A DNA stretch of 64,000 nt from an uncultured Christensenellaceae bacterium. Lineage in GTDB: Bacteria > Bacillota > Clostridia > Christensenellales > UBA3700. A model generated the notes under the pieces. The model made no database searches. It was not told the origin of the DNA and saw nothing but the letters and a program-made list of their open reading frames with translations. Below, in pieces: positions 1 through 8,292 of this stretch. The position numbers and the translations under genes are program-made. Numbering within the stretch: the first letter of the stretch is position 1; the number at the start of each line of letters is the position of its first letter. Location: positions 1-64,000 of the forward strand of contig CALWGZ010000011.1 of the NCBI GenBank assembly GCA_944380285.1, given 5' to 3'.

Positions 1-81
1 ACATTTGTGCCTCAACCGTTCCCTTCCTTCCTATTCGCGTTTTCAATGTTCTCGCCGCCGCCTTTCCGCGACAGCCTTGTA

Positions 82-110
82 ATTGTATCACAACGATATT
101 TTGATGTCAA
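82..110 (-). promoter_or_regulatory. Promoter firing out of the left edge
   Basis: On the minus strand TTGACA (105-110) and TACAAT (82-87) are separated by exactly 17 bases, a near-consensus housekeeping promoter. Transcription would start near 75 and leave the window to the left. A GAGG six bases before an ATG at 4-2 suggests the gene it serves starts at the very edge; its product cannot be seen. Confidence 0.7.
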
Positions 111-172
111 TTGTTTTTTCTTTGAAAAATAAAGAAATTTAACTTTTTCGACAGCGCCGCCTCGGCGCCCTC

Positions 173-1255
173 TCACAGGTCGTACTTTGAGTCTATCTCG
201 CCGCCTCCGAGGCACACCTCTCCCTGATAGAGCGCGACATATTGCCCCTCGACGATCGCCCGCTGAGCGCGCTCGAACGCGACCTCGACGCCGCCGCCCG
301 GCAGCAGTCTTGCCCTCGCCGCCTGCAACGGCTGGCGATGGCGTATCCTCGCCATGCATTCGAACTCCTCGCCCTCGGGCTTCAACGAAATGAAGTTGAA
401 GTTTTCGCACATCAGCGCGTTGTGAAACAGCGACTCCTGACTTTGCGAGACATACAAGACGTTCTTTGAGACATCCTTGCCGACGACGAACCACCGCCCG
501 TCGTCCGCGCCGTCCACTCCGCCGATGCCCAGCCCCCTGCGCTGACCGAGAGTATAGTAGAACACCCCTTCGTGTTCACCCAAAAGGGCGCCGTCATCGC
601 CACTGATCTCCCCCTTTTGCATGGGAAGATACTCGGACAAAAACGCGCGGAAGTTGCGCTCGCCGATGAAACATATCCCCGTGCTGTCCTTCTTTTTCGC
701 GGTCGGGATGCCGAAGCTCTCGGCGAGTTCGCGCACCTGAGGTTTGAGCAGATGCCCGATCGGGAACAGCACGTTGTCGAGCTGCTCGCCCTTGACTTGA
801 TTGAGGAAGTAGGTCTGATCCTTGTTCTCGTCCGCGGCGCGGAGCAGCAGATTGAGCCCGTCGTCGTGAGCGATGCGGCAATAATGCCCCGTCGCGACAA
901 AGTCCGCCCCCATCTCTCGCGCCTTCGCGACGAAAGGCTCGAACTTGATCTCGCGATTGCAGAGCACGTCGGGATTGGGCGTCCTGCCCTTGGCGTATTC
1001 GTCCAAAAACTTCTTGAACACGCGGTCGTAGTACTCGTCCGCAAAATCCACACTGAAATAGGGTATGCCGAGCCCGTCGCAGACGCGCCTCACATCATAG
1101 AAGTCCTCGTCCGCGGTACAATTGCCGCCCTCGTCCGTCTCATGCCAATTGCGCATGAACAGACCGATCACGTCATATCCCTGTTGTTTGAGGAGCGCGG
1201 CGGCGACCGAACTGTCCACGCCTCCGCTCATCCCCACCACTACCGTCTTTGCCAT
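173..1255 (-). CDS. mnmA: tRNA-specific 2-thiouridylase MnmA
   Basis: MnmA adenylates and thiolates U34 of the Lys, Glu and Gln tRNAs in the cytoplasm, using sulfur relayed from a cysteine desulfurase. The 360-residue protein opens with the PP-loop motif GMSGGVDSS (residues 8-16). It keeps the two catalytic cysteines, C99 in NPDVLCN and C195 in STGICFIG, and its length is normal for the family. An upstream in-frame ATG at 1282 would add nine residues, but it lies inside the promoter spacer, so the ATG at 1255 is preferred. No Shine-Dalgarno precedes it, and a -10 box ends six bases upstream, which points to a leaderless transcript. The gene is divergent from the large lipoprotein gene. Confidence 0.95.
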   Translation of the reverse strand: MAKTVVVGMSGGVDSSVAAALLKQQGYDVIGLFMRNWHETDEGGNCTADEDFYDVRRVCDGLGIPYFSVDFADEYYDRVFKKFLDEYAKGRTPNPDVLCNREIKFEPFVAKAREMGADFVATGHYCRIAHDDGLNLLLRAADENKDQTYFLNQVKGEQLDNVLFPIGHLLKPQVRELAESFGIPTAKKKDSTGICFIGERNFRAFLSEYLPMQKGEISGDDGALLGEHEGVFYYTLGQRRGLGIGGVDGADDGRWFVVGKDVSKNVLYVSQSQESLFHNALMCENFNFISLKPEGEEFECMARIRHRQPLQAARARLLPGGGVEVAFERAQRAIVEGQYVALYQGEVCLGGGEIDSKYDL

Positions 1256-1261
1256 ATCCGC

Positions 1262-1290
1262 ATTATAACACATTCCTCGCAAACGGGCAA
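1262..1290 (-). promoter_or_regulatory. mnmA promoter, leaderless arrangement
   Basis: TTGCCC (1285-1290), a 17-base spacer and TATAAT (1262-1267) are followed after only six bases by the mnmA ATG. A start site about seven bases past the -10 falls on the A of the ATG. Confidence 0.7.
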
Positions 1291-1326
1291 GAAAAACCGC
1301 GATCTCGCGCCGCCGAAACCCCGATA

Positions 1327-1355
1327 TTGACGTGCGCGCGCAAATATTGTATAAT
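1327..1355 (+). promoter_or_regulatory. Promoter of the large lipoprotein gene
   Basis: TTGACG (1327-1332) and TATAAT (1350-1355) have a 17-base spacer. The leader of about 50 bases ends in AAGGTGAG before the ATG at 1413. It sits back to back with the mnmA promoter. Confidence 0.7.
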
Positions 1356-1412
1356 TATATTATAAATACGCTTTCGCGCTCCCTGTCGCCGAGCGATATG
1401 ATAAGGTGAGAT

Positions 1413-4400
1413 ATGAAGTTTAAGAGAGTTTTGATCGTTGCGCTCGTCGCGCTCGTCCTGTTGAGCGCGGCGGCTTGCGTGATTGACGATGAAAAAGGCA
1501 AGATTGAACCCGCGCAAAAGACGCAGCTGACCGCCGACATGATCACCGTCGGCGGAACATACAGCTATACCGGCGAACCCGTCTGCCCCGACCAAAACGG
1601 AACCATCTCTGTCGTCGCAGACGGCAGCCGAGTCGACGCGTCGCAATTCACCTACTCCTACTCCGACAACGTCAACGCCGGCACCGCGTCCGTCACGGTC
1701 ACCGCAAAGGAATCTTGCACAAAAGTGACCGGCAGCGCGACCGCGCACTTCGAGATCGCGCCCGCGACAAAGACCTCAACCGACATCTCCGCTCTGCAAA
1801 GTCTGCTTGACGACCCCAATTACGGCATGATCTATTACGGCGGCGACGACGCGCTCGCCGCAAATTCCGCCCTCGCCGTCCCCGAGGGGAAGACGCTGCA
1901 ATTGAACGACGGGCTGACCGTCAACGGCAAGCTGACCGTCAACGGCACTTTGATCGTCTACAACAACGGCAAACTGTTCGGGAGCGGATCTTTGACCAAC
2001 AACGGCACGCTCGAACTGAGGCGCGGCGCACGGCTGTTCGCGCCGAGCGGCACGATCTCGGGAGACGGCGACGTCGTCAACGAGGGCACCGTCTACATCA
2101 ATTCCGCAACGAATATCGACGGCAGCGTGGTCGTGCGCCGCGACCTGTCCGATGCCGAAATATTTCTCCAATACCCCGAGCTGAAATACGACAAAGACAT
2201 CGCCGAGTATACGCCGGGCAGGATAACGATCTCCCATCCCGACATCACCGGTACTGCCGACGGCAGCGGCTATTCCCCCGTCTATTCCGACAACGACGGC
2301 GTGGGCACCGCAACCGTAACTTTGAGCGCGCCTATCGACGACGAACGCTTTTTCGGTACCGCTTCGGCGACCTATCGCATCGTCCCCGGCGACGTGACCG
2401 TCACATCGGTCGAGGACGCGCTCGACGCGCTTGCCGACGCCAATTACGACGTCGTGCGACTGATAGGACAGCAGCGTTATGCCGCCGACATCACCGTTCC
2501 CCAAGGCAAGACTTTGACGATCGCGTCAAGTCTTGACTGCACAGGTAAATTGACGAATCTCGGCACTCTGCAAGTCGAGGGAACGTTGATGACAGACGAC
2601 TTCGACGCCGATCAAAATGCGCATATCATCAACACGGGTACGATTTTTTGCAATTGCGACTTTGTCTTTGATCCGACCCGTACCGACAACGCAAAAGGCA
2701 CGATCTACTCCTATTGCGCACAATCTCCGGACCTGCCGGGCGCGATCGAAAAGCACGACATCGCCGCCCCGTCGACGGGCTTTGTCTTCGACCGAGCAAC
2801 TCTGCCTTACAACGGCGCCGCTCACGACATCTTCCCCGTCACCGCATTCGGCGCGATCGGAATACGCGACATTTCGGTCGGCTACTACCGCGACGGCAAG
2901 TCAACCAAAGACCTGACGTCCGTCGGCACGATAGAGGCGCGCTATTCCGTCGTCAAGAACTCGCGAAACGCCTATCGCGGCAGCGCTTCCCTTTCGTTCG
3001 AGATAGTCTCCGGGACCGCAAGCGTGTCAAACCGCACCGCACTGAGCTCCGCATTGAGCGACCCCGGCTATTACCTTGTCACGATGACGGACGACATCAC
3101 CGACATCGGCACCGTCCAAGTCCCCGAGGGAAAGACGCTCGACACAGGCGGAAATAAGCTGGAGTGCATCGACTTGATCAACTACGGGACCGTGCTCAAC
3201 CCCTATGACGGAGACTTCTCCGACCCGTCCGCCGTAGGCGCGCTGATCAAGGCGGACAAGGTGACAAACTGCGGCAAGATCGACAACAGAGGTATCATCG
3301 CTCTGTCGCCCCTGCAAGACGCGTCGTGGCAGCAGCAAAGCGGCTCCGAATTCGTCAACGACGGCGTAGTATTCATCAATGAAAACACCGAGGCCGCATT
3401 ACCCGGCGATGTGCGCGTCCGCATATTCATCGACAATGTCGACATCGCACTCGAATACGCGTCGACCGACTATGACGGCGACGAAAAATGCCCGACGGTC
3501 ACAGCAACAAAGGGCGACGTCTCAATCTCTGCGGACGATATGACCGTGATCTACGCCGACAACGTCTCTGCCGGGCAAGCGATGGTGACCGTCTCCGGGA
3601 AAGGCGGACTTTTCGCCGCGCTCGTCGGCTCGAAAACGCTCACCTTTGGGATAGAACGCGGCGCGACGACCGTGAGAGACAAGGCGTCTCTGCTCGCCGC
3701 CCTCGACGACGAAAATTGGCAGACGATCATCCTCGGCGCCGACATCGATGTCGAATCGACCTCCATCGAATTGCACGAAAACACCACCGTAGCCTGCGGC
3801 GAATATATGCTCGTCACGGACGTCGATAACATCCCGTCCGTGCCCCAAACTTCAGCGATCACCGCGACCGCGACTTCGGTCGACAGGCTGAGCGCGCTGC
3901 TGCGCTCGGCGACATATGTTACGCTCGGCGACAACATGACAGGAGACATCATAAACGTCAAAGGGACGAAAACTCCCCTCGCCGTCACGCTCGACCTCGA
4001 CGGCAAGAGCCTCGGCGCGGCGCTCTATCTCGACGGCGACGGCAACACAATTGATTTAACCGTCAAGAACTTTTCGACTACGCAAAGTTATCTCGCGGGC
4101 AGCGCGTCCGCAACGGCGGCGGTCGTAATATCGGGAGATTCCAACCGCGATGTTACACATTTGACGCTCGAGTCAATAAACATAAACGGCATCGTCGTCG
4201 ACGCGCCAAACGCTTCGGTCGATCTGACGGTCACGGGCTGCATCATCACGCAGGGCGCAAACGGCAAAGCGGTCGATTTGAGCCGTCCGCAGTCCTCGGT
4301 TCAATCGCCGTTTGCCGCGACGTTCACCGACTGCACTATCTCGGGCGAAGAGGGCGTGTACGTCAACGCTCCGTCCGCGACCTTCACCCGCTGCACGATC

Positions 4401-4682
4401 ACCGCCGAAGGCGAATACAGCGCCCCGTCGTCATACTCCAATGCCGGCAAAGGCTTTGCGGCGGCGATATACTTCAACGAAGGCGTGCCGACGTCGGTAG
4501 TCTTTGAGGAGTGCGAGCTGGAATCGACAAACGGCTATGCGCTCGTTCAAGCTCAAAGCGACGCCTACTCTACGACTTTTCCGGCGGCAAACTACTCTAT
4601 CCTGCTCACCGGCTGCACTCTGACCGGCGGCGACGGCAAGACGACGCGTTGCGTGTCGGAAGGCAATTTGACGATCAAATAA
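1413..4682 (+). CDS. Large repeat-containing surface lipoprotein
   Basis: This 1089-residue protein begins with a lipoprotein signal peptide (basic MKFKR, hydrophobic stretch, lipobox LSAAAC), so it should be anchored to the outer face of the membrane. The body alternates two modules. One is a beta-sandwich resembling bacterial MBG/Ig-like repeats (Y-T-G-E-P start, later YSDNVNAGTA), seen near residues 45-115, 230-315 and 660-750. The other is a recurring unit with a helical start (aL..aL.d.nY) and then VPEGKTL and GKLTN.GTL strands, seen four times, near residues 125, 325, 545 and 755. The C-terminal 250 residues look like a right-handed beta-helix. No catalytic motif is recognised; adhesion or glycan binding is only an inference. 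Confidence 0.75.
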   Translation: MKFKRVLIVALVALVLLSAAACVIDDEKGKIEPAQKTQLTADMITVGGTYSYTGEPVCPDQNGTISVVADGSRVDASQFTYSYSDNVNAGTASVTVTAKESCTKVTGSATAHFEIAPATKTSTDISALQSLLDDPNYGMIYYGGDDALAANSALAVPEGKTLQLNDGLTVNGKLTVNGTLIVYNNGKLFGSGSLTNNGTLELRRGARLFAPSGTISGDGDVVNEGTVYINSATNIDGSVVVRRDLSDAEIFLQYPELKYDKDIAEYTPGRITISHPDITGTADGSGYSPVYSDNDGVGTATVTLSAPIDDERFFGTASATYRIVPGDVTVTSVEDALDALADANYDVVRLIGQQRYAADITVPQGKTLTIASSLDCTGKLTNLGTLQVEGTLMTDDFDADQNAHIINTGTIFCNCDFVFDPTRTDNAKGTIYSYCAQSPDLPGAIEKHDIAAPSTGFVFDRATLPYNGAAHDIFPVTAFGAIGIRDISVGYYRDGKSTKDLTSVGTIEARYSVVKNSRNAYRGSASLSFEIVSGTASVSNRTALSSALSDPGYYLVTMTDDITDIGTVQVPEGKTLDTGGNKLECIDLINYGTVLNPYDGDFSDPSAVGALIKADKVTNCGKIDNRGIIALSPLQDASWQQQSGSEFVNDGVVFINENTEAALPGDVRVRIFIDNVDIALEYASTDYDGDEKCPTVTATKGDVSISADDMTVIYADNVSAGQAMVTVSGKGGLFAALVGSKTLTFGIERGATTVRDKASLLAALDDENWQTIILGADIDVESTSIELHENTTVACGEYMLVTDVDNIPSVPQTSAITATATSVDRLSALLRSATYVTLGDNMTGDIINVKGTKTPLAVTLDLDGKSLGAALYLDGDGNTIDLTVKNFSTTQSYLAGSASATAAVVISGDSNRDVTHLTLESININGIVVDAPNASVDLTVTGCIITQGANGKAVDLSRPQSSVQSPFAATFTDCTISGEEGVYVNAPSATFTRCTITAEGEYSAPSSYSNAGKGFAAAIYFNEGVPTSVVFEECELESTNGYALVQAQSDAYSTTFPAANYSILLTGCTLTGGDGKTTRCVSEGNLTIK

Positions 4683-4697
4683 ATAGTTGCGCTCAAA

Positions 4698-4747
4698 CCC
4701 TTGACAACTTTCCGCGTCCCAAAAAGGCGCGGATTTTTTGTCAAGGG
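4698..4747 (+). terminator. Long hairpin terminator after the lipoprotein gene
   Basis: An inner stem CCGCG/CGCGG is followed by ATTTTTTG. It is enclosed by a second inverted repeat, CCCTTGACAA (4698-4707) and TTGTCAAGGG (4738-4747), giving an unusually long two-part stem. Confidence 0.7.
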
Positions 4748-4876
4748 GTGAGTACACTCTTTTTTTACAATACAAGATATTTTCGTCTCATTGCGTTGAC
4801 CGCCGCAACAAACGCGTTGCGCGTACGAGCCGTCAACCGCGCTGCGGTCGGTATTGCGCACCGACGACGGCGACAC

Positions 4877-5632
4877 TCACCGGCACGCGCGCACATCGAA
4901 CGATATTCCGCCGGGCAACAATTGCGGCAATATCTCGCGGTATCTGCCCTCTTCGGACGGGTCGGTCAAGATCAGATCGACGTGCGGCGCGCCGTGCAAT
5001 TCGCACGTGCGCGCGATACGGGACGCAACGCCGACTGCGCCGTCAAAGACGGGACAGCCAAAGCGCTTGGCGATGAACTCGGCAAGATAGGAGTAGTGCG
5101 TGCAGCCGATCACGACCGCGCCCAAGTCCTCGCGCGGATACGCCGACAGGATGTGCTCCGCCTCCGCCTTCGCGCGTTTGGGGTCGGGCAGCCCGTACTC
5201 GACAAGATGAGCAAGGCGCGAACAATCGGGAGTGTTGACCTTTGCTCCGCTCGCTTTGAGCAATGCGGCAAAGCGCGGCTGTTTGAGCGTCAGCGGCGTC
5301 GCCATCACCGTCAACTTGTCATACCTCGCCGCCGCAGGCTTGATTGCCGGCTCGGTACCGACAAATTCTATGTCGGAAAACTCGGCGCGCAATTCGTCAA
5401 TGCAGACTGCGGTCGCCGTGTTGCACGCGAGCACGATCGTCTTTGCCCCCAAGTCTTTGAGCCGCGCACAATTGGCGCACATAACCTTTTGCAGCCGCAG
5501 TTCGGACAAGCGTCCGTAAGGCGCATGAGCGTTGTCGGCAAAATATAATATTTTTCCTACCCGTGTGCGTTCAAGCAACTTTTTGACGACGAATAGTCCG
5601 CCCATGCCCGAGTCGGTGACCGCTATATCCAT
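4877..5632 (-). CDS. murI: Glutamate racemase MurI
   Basis: MurI interconverts L- and D-glutamate to supply D-Glu for peptidoglycan. The 251-residue protein carries the N-terminal TDSGMGG motif (D7), the proton-exchanging cysteines C70 in ACNTAT and C177 in GCTHY, and the APYG motif. All are expected of the family, and the length is normal. It lies 33 bases downstream of the GPR-like gene on the same strand and is probably co-transcribed with it. No good Shine-Dalgarno is visible in front of the ATG. Confidence 0.93.
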   Translation of the reverse strand: MDIAVTDSGMGGLFVVKKLLERTRVGKILYFADNAHAPYGRLSELRLQKVMCANCARLKDLGAKTIVLACNTATAVCIDELRAEFSDIEFVGTEPAIKPAAARYDKLTVMATPLTLKQPRFAALLKASGAKVNTPDCSRLAHLVEYGLPDPKRAKAEAEHILSAYPREDLGAVVIGCTHYSYLAEFIAKRFGCPVFDGAVGVASRIARTCELHGAPHVDLILTDPSEEGRYREILPQLLPGGISFDVRACR

Positions 5633-5665
5633 ACCATAATACTATGCGCGAGCTACGGCGCGTTT

Positions 5666-6373
5666 TCATGAATACGCGGCAAAAATCGCTGCGGCGATCG
5701 TATTTGCGCACTCGCCGACAACGCTTTCGGCGTCGTAGGGAATGACGCTCCTTTGCCCCTCCGTCGTGTCGACGGCGCAGATCAGAGGCACTCCGACCGC
5801 GAGCACTCGCGTCCCGATGTAGTCGCCGTCGATGCACTTTCCGCCCGCGCCCGTTCCGCTCCCGGGGCGGATCCCTGCCGTCGTCAATTGATAGCACGCG
5901 CCTATCTTGCGCCAATCCGTCGTCGCGAGCGCGTCCGCGGCGATCACGAGATCGGGCTTGACGGCGCCCGCAAGAGAGGCGATCACGTCCGCGGAGTCCA
6001 CTCCCGTCACCGACCTGACTTCGGGCAGCACGGTCAAAAACGCGCCGTTTCTGTCCAGCCGCCTCAAAGCATTCACAGCATCTGCGCCGAACGCGTCGGA
6101 GACAAAAGACGAATTGCCAAGCCCCGCGACCAACACCTTCACGCCTCGCGCCAATCGTCTCATGGCATAGGCGAGCGCACGCGCCGCGGCGCTTCCCGTC
6201 ACGGTGCAATAGTCGCCCTCTCTTCGGCTCAGCGCCCTTGCCGCAACCTCGTCGATGTGCGAAAAGCGCAACTCACAGCCGTACTTCTTCTCCAACCGCG
6301 AGATGTATCCGCCGCGCCATGCGGCGGCGTCCGAAAGCAGGTCCGAACCGTCCGATATCAAAAATTTTTGCAT
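5666..6373 (-). CDS. gpr: GPR-type germination (spore) protease, short form
   Basis: GPR is the aspartic-type protease that degrades small acid-soluble spore proteins at germination. Recognisable blocks are VAGLGNSS followed by SDAFG (D93), TGVDSADVI, DLVIAADALAT (D147) and GIRPGSG. D93 and D147 sit where the family's two catalytic aspartates are. The protein is about 235 residues, clearly shorter than the usual 320-370, and lacks much of the N-terminal pro-region and the C-terminal part. I chose ATG 6373 because the longer form needs a TTG at 6400 with no ribosome site. It implies a sporulating lineage or a relic of one, and is probably co-transcribed with murI. Confidence 0.8.
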   Translation of the reverse strand: MQKFLISDGSDLLSDAAAWRGGYISRLEKKYGCELRFSHIDEVAARALSRREGDYCTVTGSAAARALAYAMRRLARGVKVLVAGLGNSSFVSDAFGADAVNALRRLDRNGAFLTVLPEVRSVTGVDSADVIASLAGAVKPDLVIAADALATTDWRKIGACYQLTTAGIRPGSGTGAGGKCIDGDYIGTRVLAVGVPLICAVDTTEGQRSVIPYDAESVVGECANTIAAAIFAAYS

Positions 6374-6500
6374 ATCAAGAGCATTGACACAAAACGGCAA
6401 AACGATAGCGTTTGCGGCGCTTTTTGCTCATATTTGCGCCCGCGGACGCGACTTTGGCGCTCAAAAGCGCAAAAATACTCAAAAAAGCGCGTGCATTTTA

Positions 6501-6529
6501 TTGCTTTATGGGCGCAAGTGTGCTAAAAT
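6501..6529 (+). promoter_or_regulatory. rpsT promoter with palindrome on the -10
   Basis: TTGCTT (6501-6506), 17 bases, TAAAAT (6524-6529). A perfect inverted repeat TGCTAAAA-TG-TTTTAGCA (6521-6538) covers the -10 box and the start site, so it could be an operator or a 5' transcript hairpin. Confidence 0.6.
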
Positions 6530-6560
6530 GTTTTAGCAAATACGAAAACGGAGGGAACCT

Positions 6561-6833
6561 ATGCCTAACATTAAGTCCCAGAAAAAGAGAGTCGGCATCT
6601 CCGCCAAAGAGAACGAGATCAACGTCGCGAAGCGCAGCAGAGTCCGCGGCGCGATCAAGAAGTTCCAGGCGGCTGTCGAGGCGAAGGATTTCGAGAATGC
6701 GGAGAAGCTTCTGCGTGAGGCGATCTCTTTGATCGACTGCGCGAAGAACGACGGCATCTACAAGGCAGAGACGGCAAGCAGGAAGATCGGCAGACTTTCC
6801 AAGCAGCTGGACAAAGCGAAGAAAGCCGAGTGA
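6561..6833 (+). CDS. rpsT: 30S ribosomal protein S20
   Basis: This basic 90-residue, wholly helical protein begins MPNIKSQKKR and has the S20 core (KRSRVRGAIKKF, later ASRKIGRLSKQL). S20 binds 16S rRNA early in 30S assembly. GGAGGG lies eight bases before the ATG, and a strong terminator follows, so it is a single-gene unit, as S20 often is. Confidence 0.96.
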   Translation: MPNIKSQKKRVGISAKENEINVAKRSRVRGAIKKFQAAVEAKDFENAEKLLREAISLIDCAKNDGIYKAETASRKIGRLSKQLDKAKKAE

Positions 6834-6852
6834 TTTGAACGAACGAAGTTCG

Positions 6853-6878
6853 GCGCGCCGCAAGGCGCGCATTTTTTT
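6853..6878 (+). terminator. rpsT terminator
   Basis: Perfect stem GCGCGCC-GCAA-GGCGCGC followed by ATTTTTTT. Confidence 0.9.
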
Positions 6879-7050
6879 GTCGATCTTCGCTTTGCCGGTT
6901 TGATCGGCGTTTGCGGCGTTTGCTCAAACTCCAAGCCCGCAACGCCTTCCCCGGCACGCATATCTTTACATTGTGTTTCGGCTTTCAAAGCGCAGCCGTT
7001 GAAAGTGCGGCGGACGAGACAAAGATGGTCCCGTCCGCCGCGTCATTTGC

Positions 7051-7077
7051 AAAAAAGCGGCTCCCTTTCGGAGCCGC
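7051..7077 (-). terminator. Terminator of the WG-repeat gene
   Basis: On the minus strand GCGGCTCC and GGAGCCGC form a stem that is followed by TTTTTT, immediately after the stop codon of the gene at 7083. Confidence 0.88.
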
Positions 7078-7082
7078 GCATT

Positions 7083-8054
7083 TTATCTCCAAAGCACTTC
7101 GAGCGTCTTGCGGTCGAGCACTCCCCATCTGCCGTCCTCGCGGACGATCGCCCTGCCGTCCTCGAACGGCGTCGCGACGTCGAACCTGAGCGACACCGCC
7201 TCTTCGCCATGTTTGTCGATGTAGCCCGACTTCTCGCCGACGGTGACGGACGCAAGCCCGTCGCTGAACGAAGTCGCCGAATCAAATTTGAAGTCGATGA
7301 CGACGTCGCCCTTCTTGTCGATATATCCGAGTTTGCCGTCCCTCTCCACGCAGGCGAGATCTTCGGAGAACTCAAAGGCATCGTCATAATCGGGCTGTAT
7401 GACGACGTTGCCCTTGCGGTCGCGGTAGCCCCACTTGCCCTTGCGGTTGAACTTGACGATCGCGTCCGGCGGTAGCGGCTCGCGCTGCGGCTTTTCGACG
7501 ACGGGCGCAGGCTCGCGCTTGCCGTAAACGATCTCGTAAAGGCTCATGCCGGCATACGGATCGCGCTCATTGCGCTGTTGCCTTCCCTTGCCGTCGCGGC
7601 GGTCGTTTTTGTCTCTGCGGTCGTCGCGGCTATCTTTGCGGTCTTTGCCGCGCTCGCCGCCCTGTCTCTTTTCGTCGCGCTTTGCGCCGCCCTGCGCCTG
7701 TTCGGACTGACGGCGGTCGCGCTTGCCTTCGGGACGAGCGTCGCGGACGGGCTTTTCGCCCTGTCCCTGCGCGGGCTGCTCGTCGTCGGGGCGGAAGTCA
7801 AGCCCCAGCTTGGTAAGAGCGCCCTTGACCTCAAAGCATTGCTTTTTGCCTATGTTTTGGATGCGGTACATCTCGCGCATACGGCGCGCCGCCAGATCGC
7901 GCGCGGTCGCTATGCCGCCCTTTGCGAGCAATTCCGCGGTGCGTTCGGACAATCCGAGCGCCTCGAGCGGAGTCGAAAGCGCCTTTTCGTCGCCGACCGG
8001 CGTATATTCGTCGCGCTGTTTGCGCGGGCGATTGTGTCTGAAATTTTTTCCCAT
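7083..8054 (-). CDS. RpoA-CTD-like domain plus WG-repeat protein
   Basis: The 323-residue protein has three parts. Residues 26-88 resemble the helix-hairpin-helix C-terminal domain of RNA polymerase alpha (STPLEALGLSERTAELL ... NIGKKQ). Residues 90-190 are a highly charged, low-complexity Arg/Lys/Asp/Gln linker. Residues 205-323 hold four WG (KWG) beta repeats, for example GKWGYRDRKG and GRWGVLDRKT. The combination suggests a nucleic-acid-associated protein with a protein-binding beta platform, but no function can be assigned. The MGKNF start at 8054 is chosen because a promoter overlaps the longer ORF. The ATG follows the -10 box by six bases without a ribosome site, so the message is probably leaderless. 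Confidence 0.75.
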   Translation of the reverse strand: MGKNFRHNRPRKQRDEYTPVGDEKALSTPLEALGLSERTAELLAKGGIATARDLAARRMREMYRIQNIGKKQCFEVKGALTKLGLDFRPDDEQPAQGQGEKPVRDARPEGKRDRRQSEQAQGGAKRDEKRQGGERGKDRKDSRDDRRDKNDRRDGKGRQQRNERDPYAGMSLYEIVYGKREPAPVVEKPQREPLPPDAIVKFNRKGKWGYRDRKGNVVIQPDYDDAFEFSEDLACVERDGKLGYIDKKGDVVIDFKFDSATSFSDGLASVTVGEKSGYIDKHGEEAVSLRFDVATPFEDGRAIVREDGRWGVLDRKTLEVLWR

Positions 8055-8060
8055 ATCGTT

Positions 8061-8089
8061 ATTATACCACCGAGCGGGCAAAATGGCAA
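8061..8089 (-). promoter_or_regulatory. WG-repeat gene promoter, leaderless arrangement
   Basis: TTGCCA (8084-8089), 17 bases, TATAAT (8061-8066), then six bases to the ATG at 8054. This is the same geometry as mnmA. Confidence 0.7.
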
Positions 8090-8213
8090 CTTCTCGCGCG
8101 TGTATGAGCGCTCCGAGCGAGTCGATTTGGGGCGCATGCGGTAAAGTATTGCGCAATTTTCGCGCGCGCGCATATAAAAATGTATATAATTTTGAAAACA
8201 TATATAAAAAGTG

Positions 8214-8242
8214 TTTACAAATGCCGCGCGAATGCATATAAT
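8214..8242 (+). promoter_or_regulatory. Promoter of the double zinc-ribbon gene
   Basis: TTTACA (8214-8219), 17-base spacer, TATAAT (8237-8242). The leader of about 45 bases includes GAGG just before the ATG at 8293. Confidence 0.75.
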
Positions 8243-8292
8243 ACTACACGCAAAGACCGACGCGTCTCAGCATATGAAAAGAGGTATGAATT

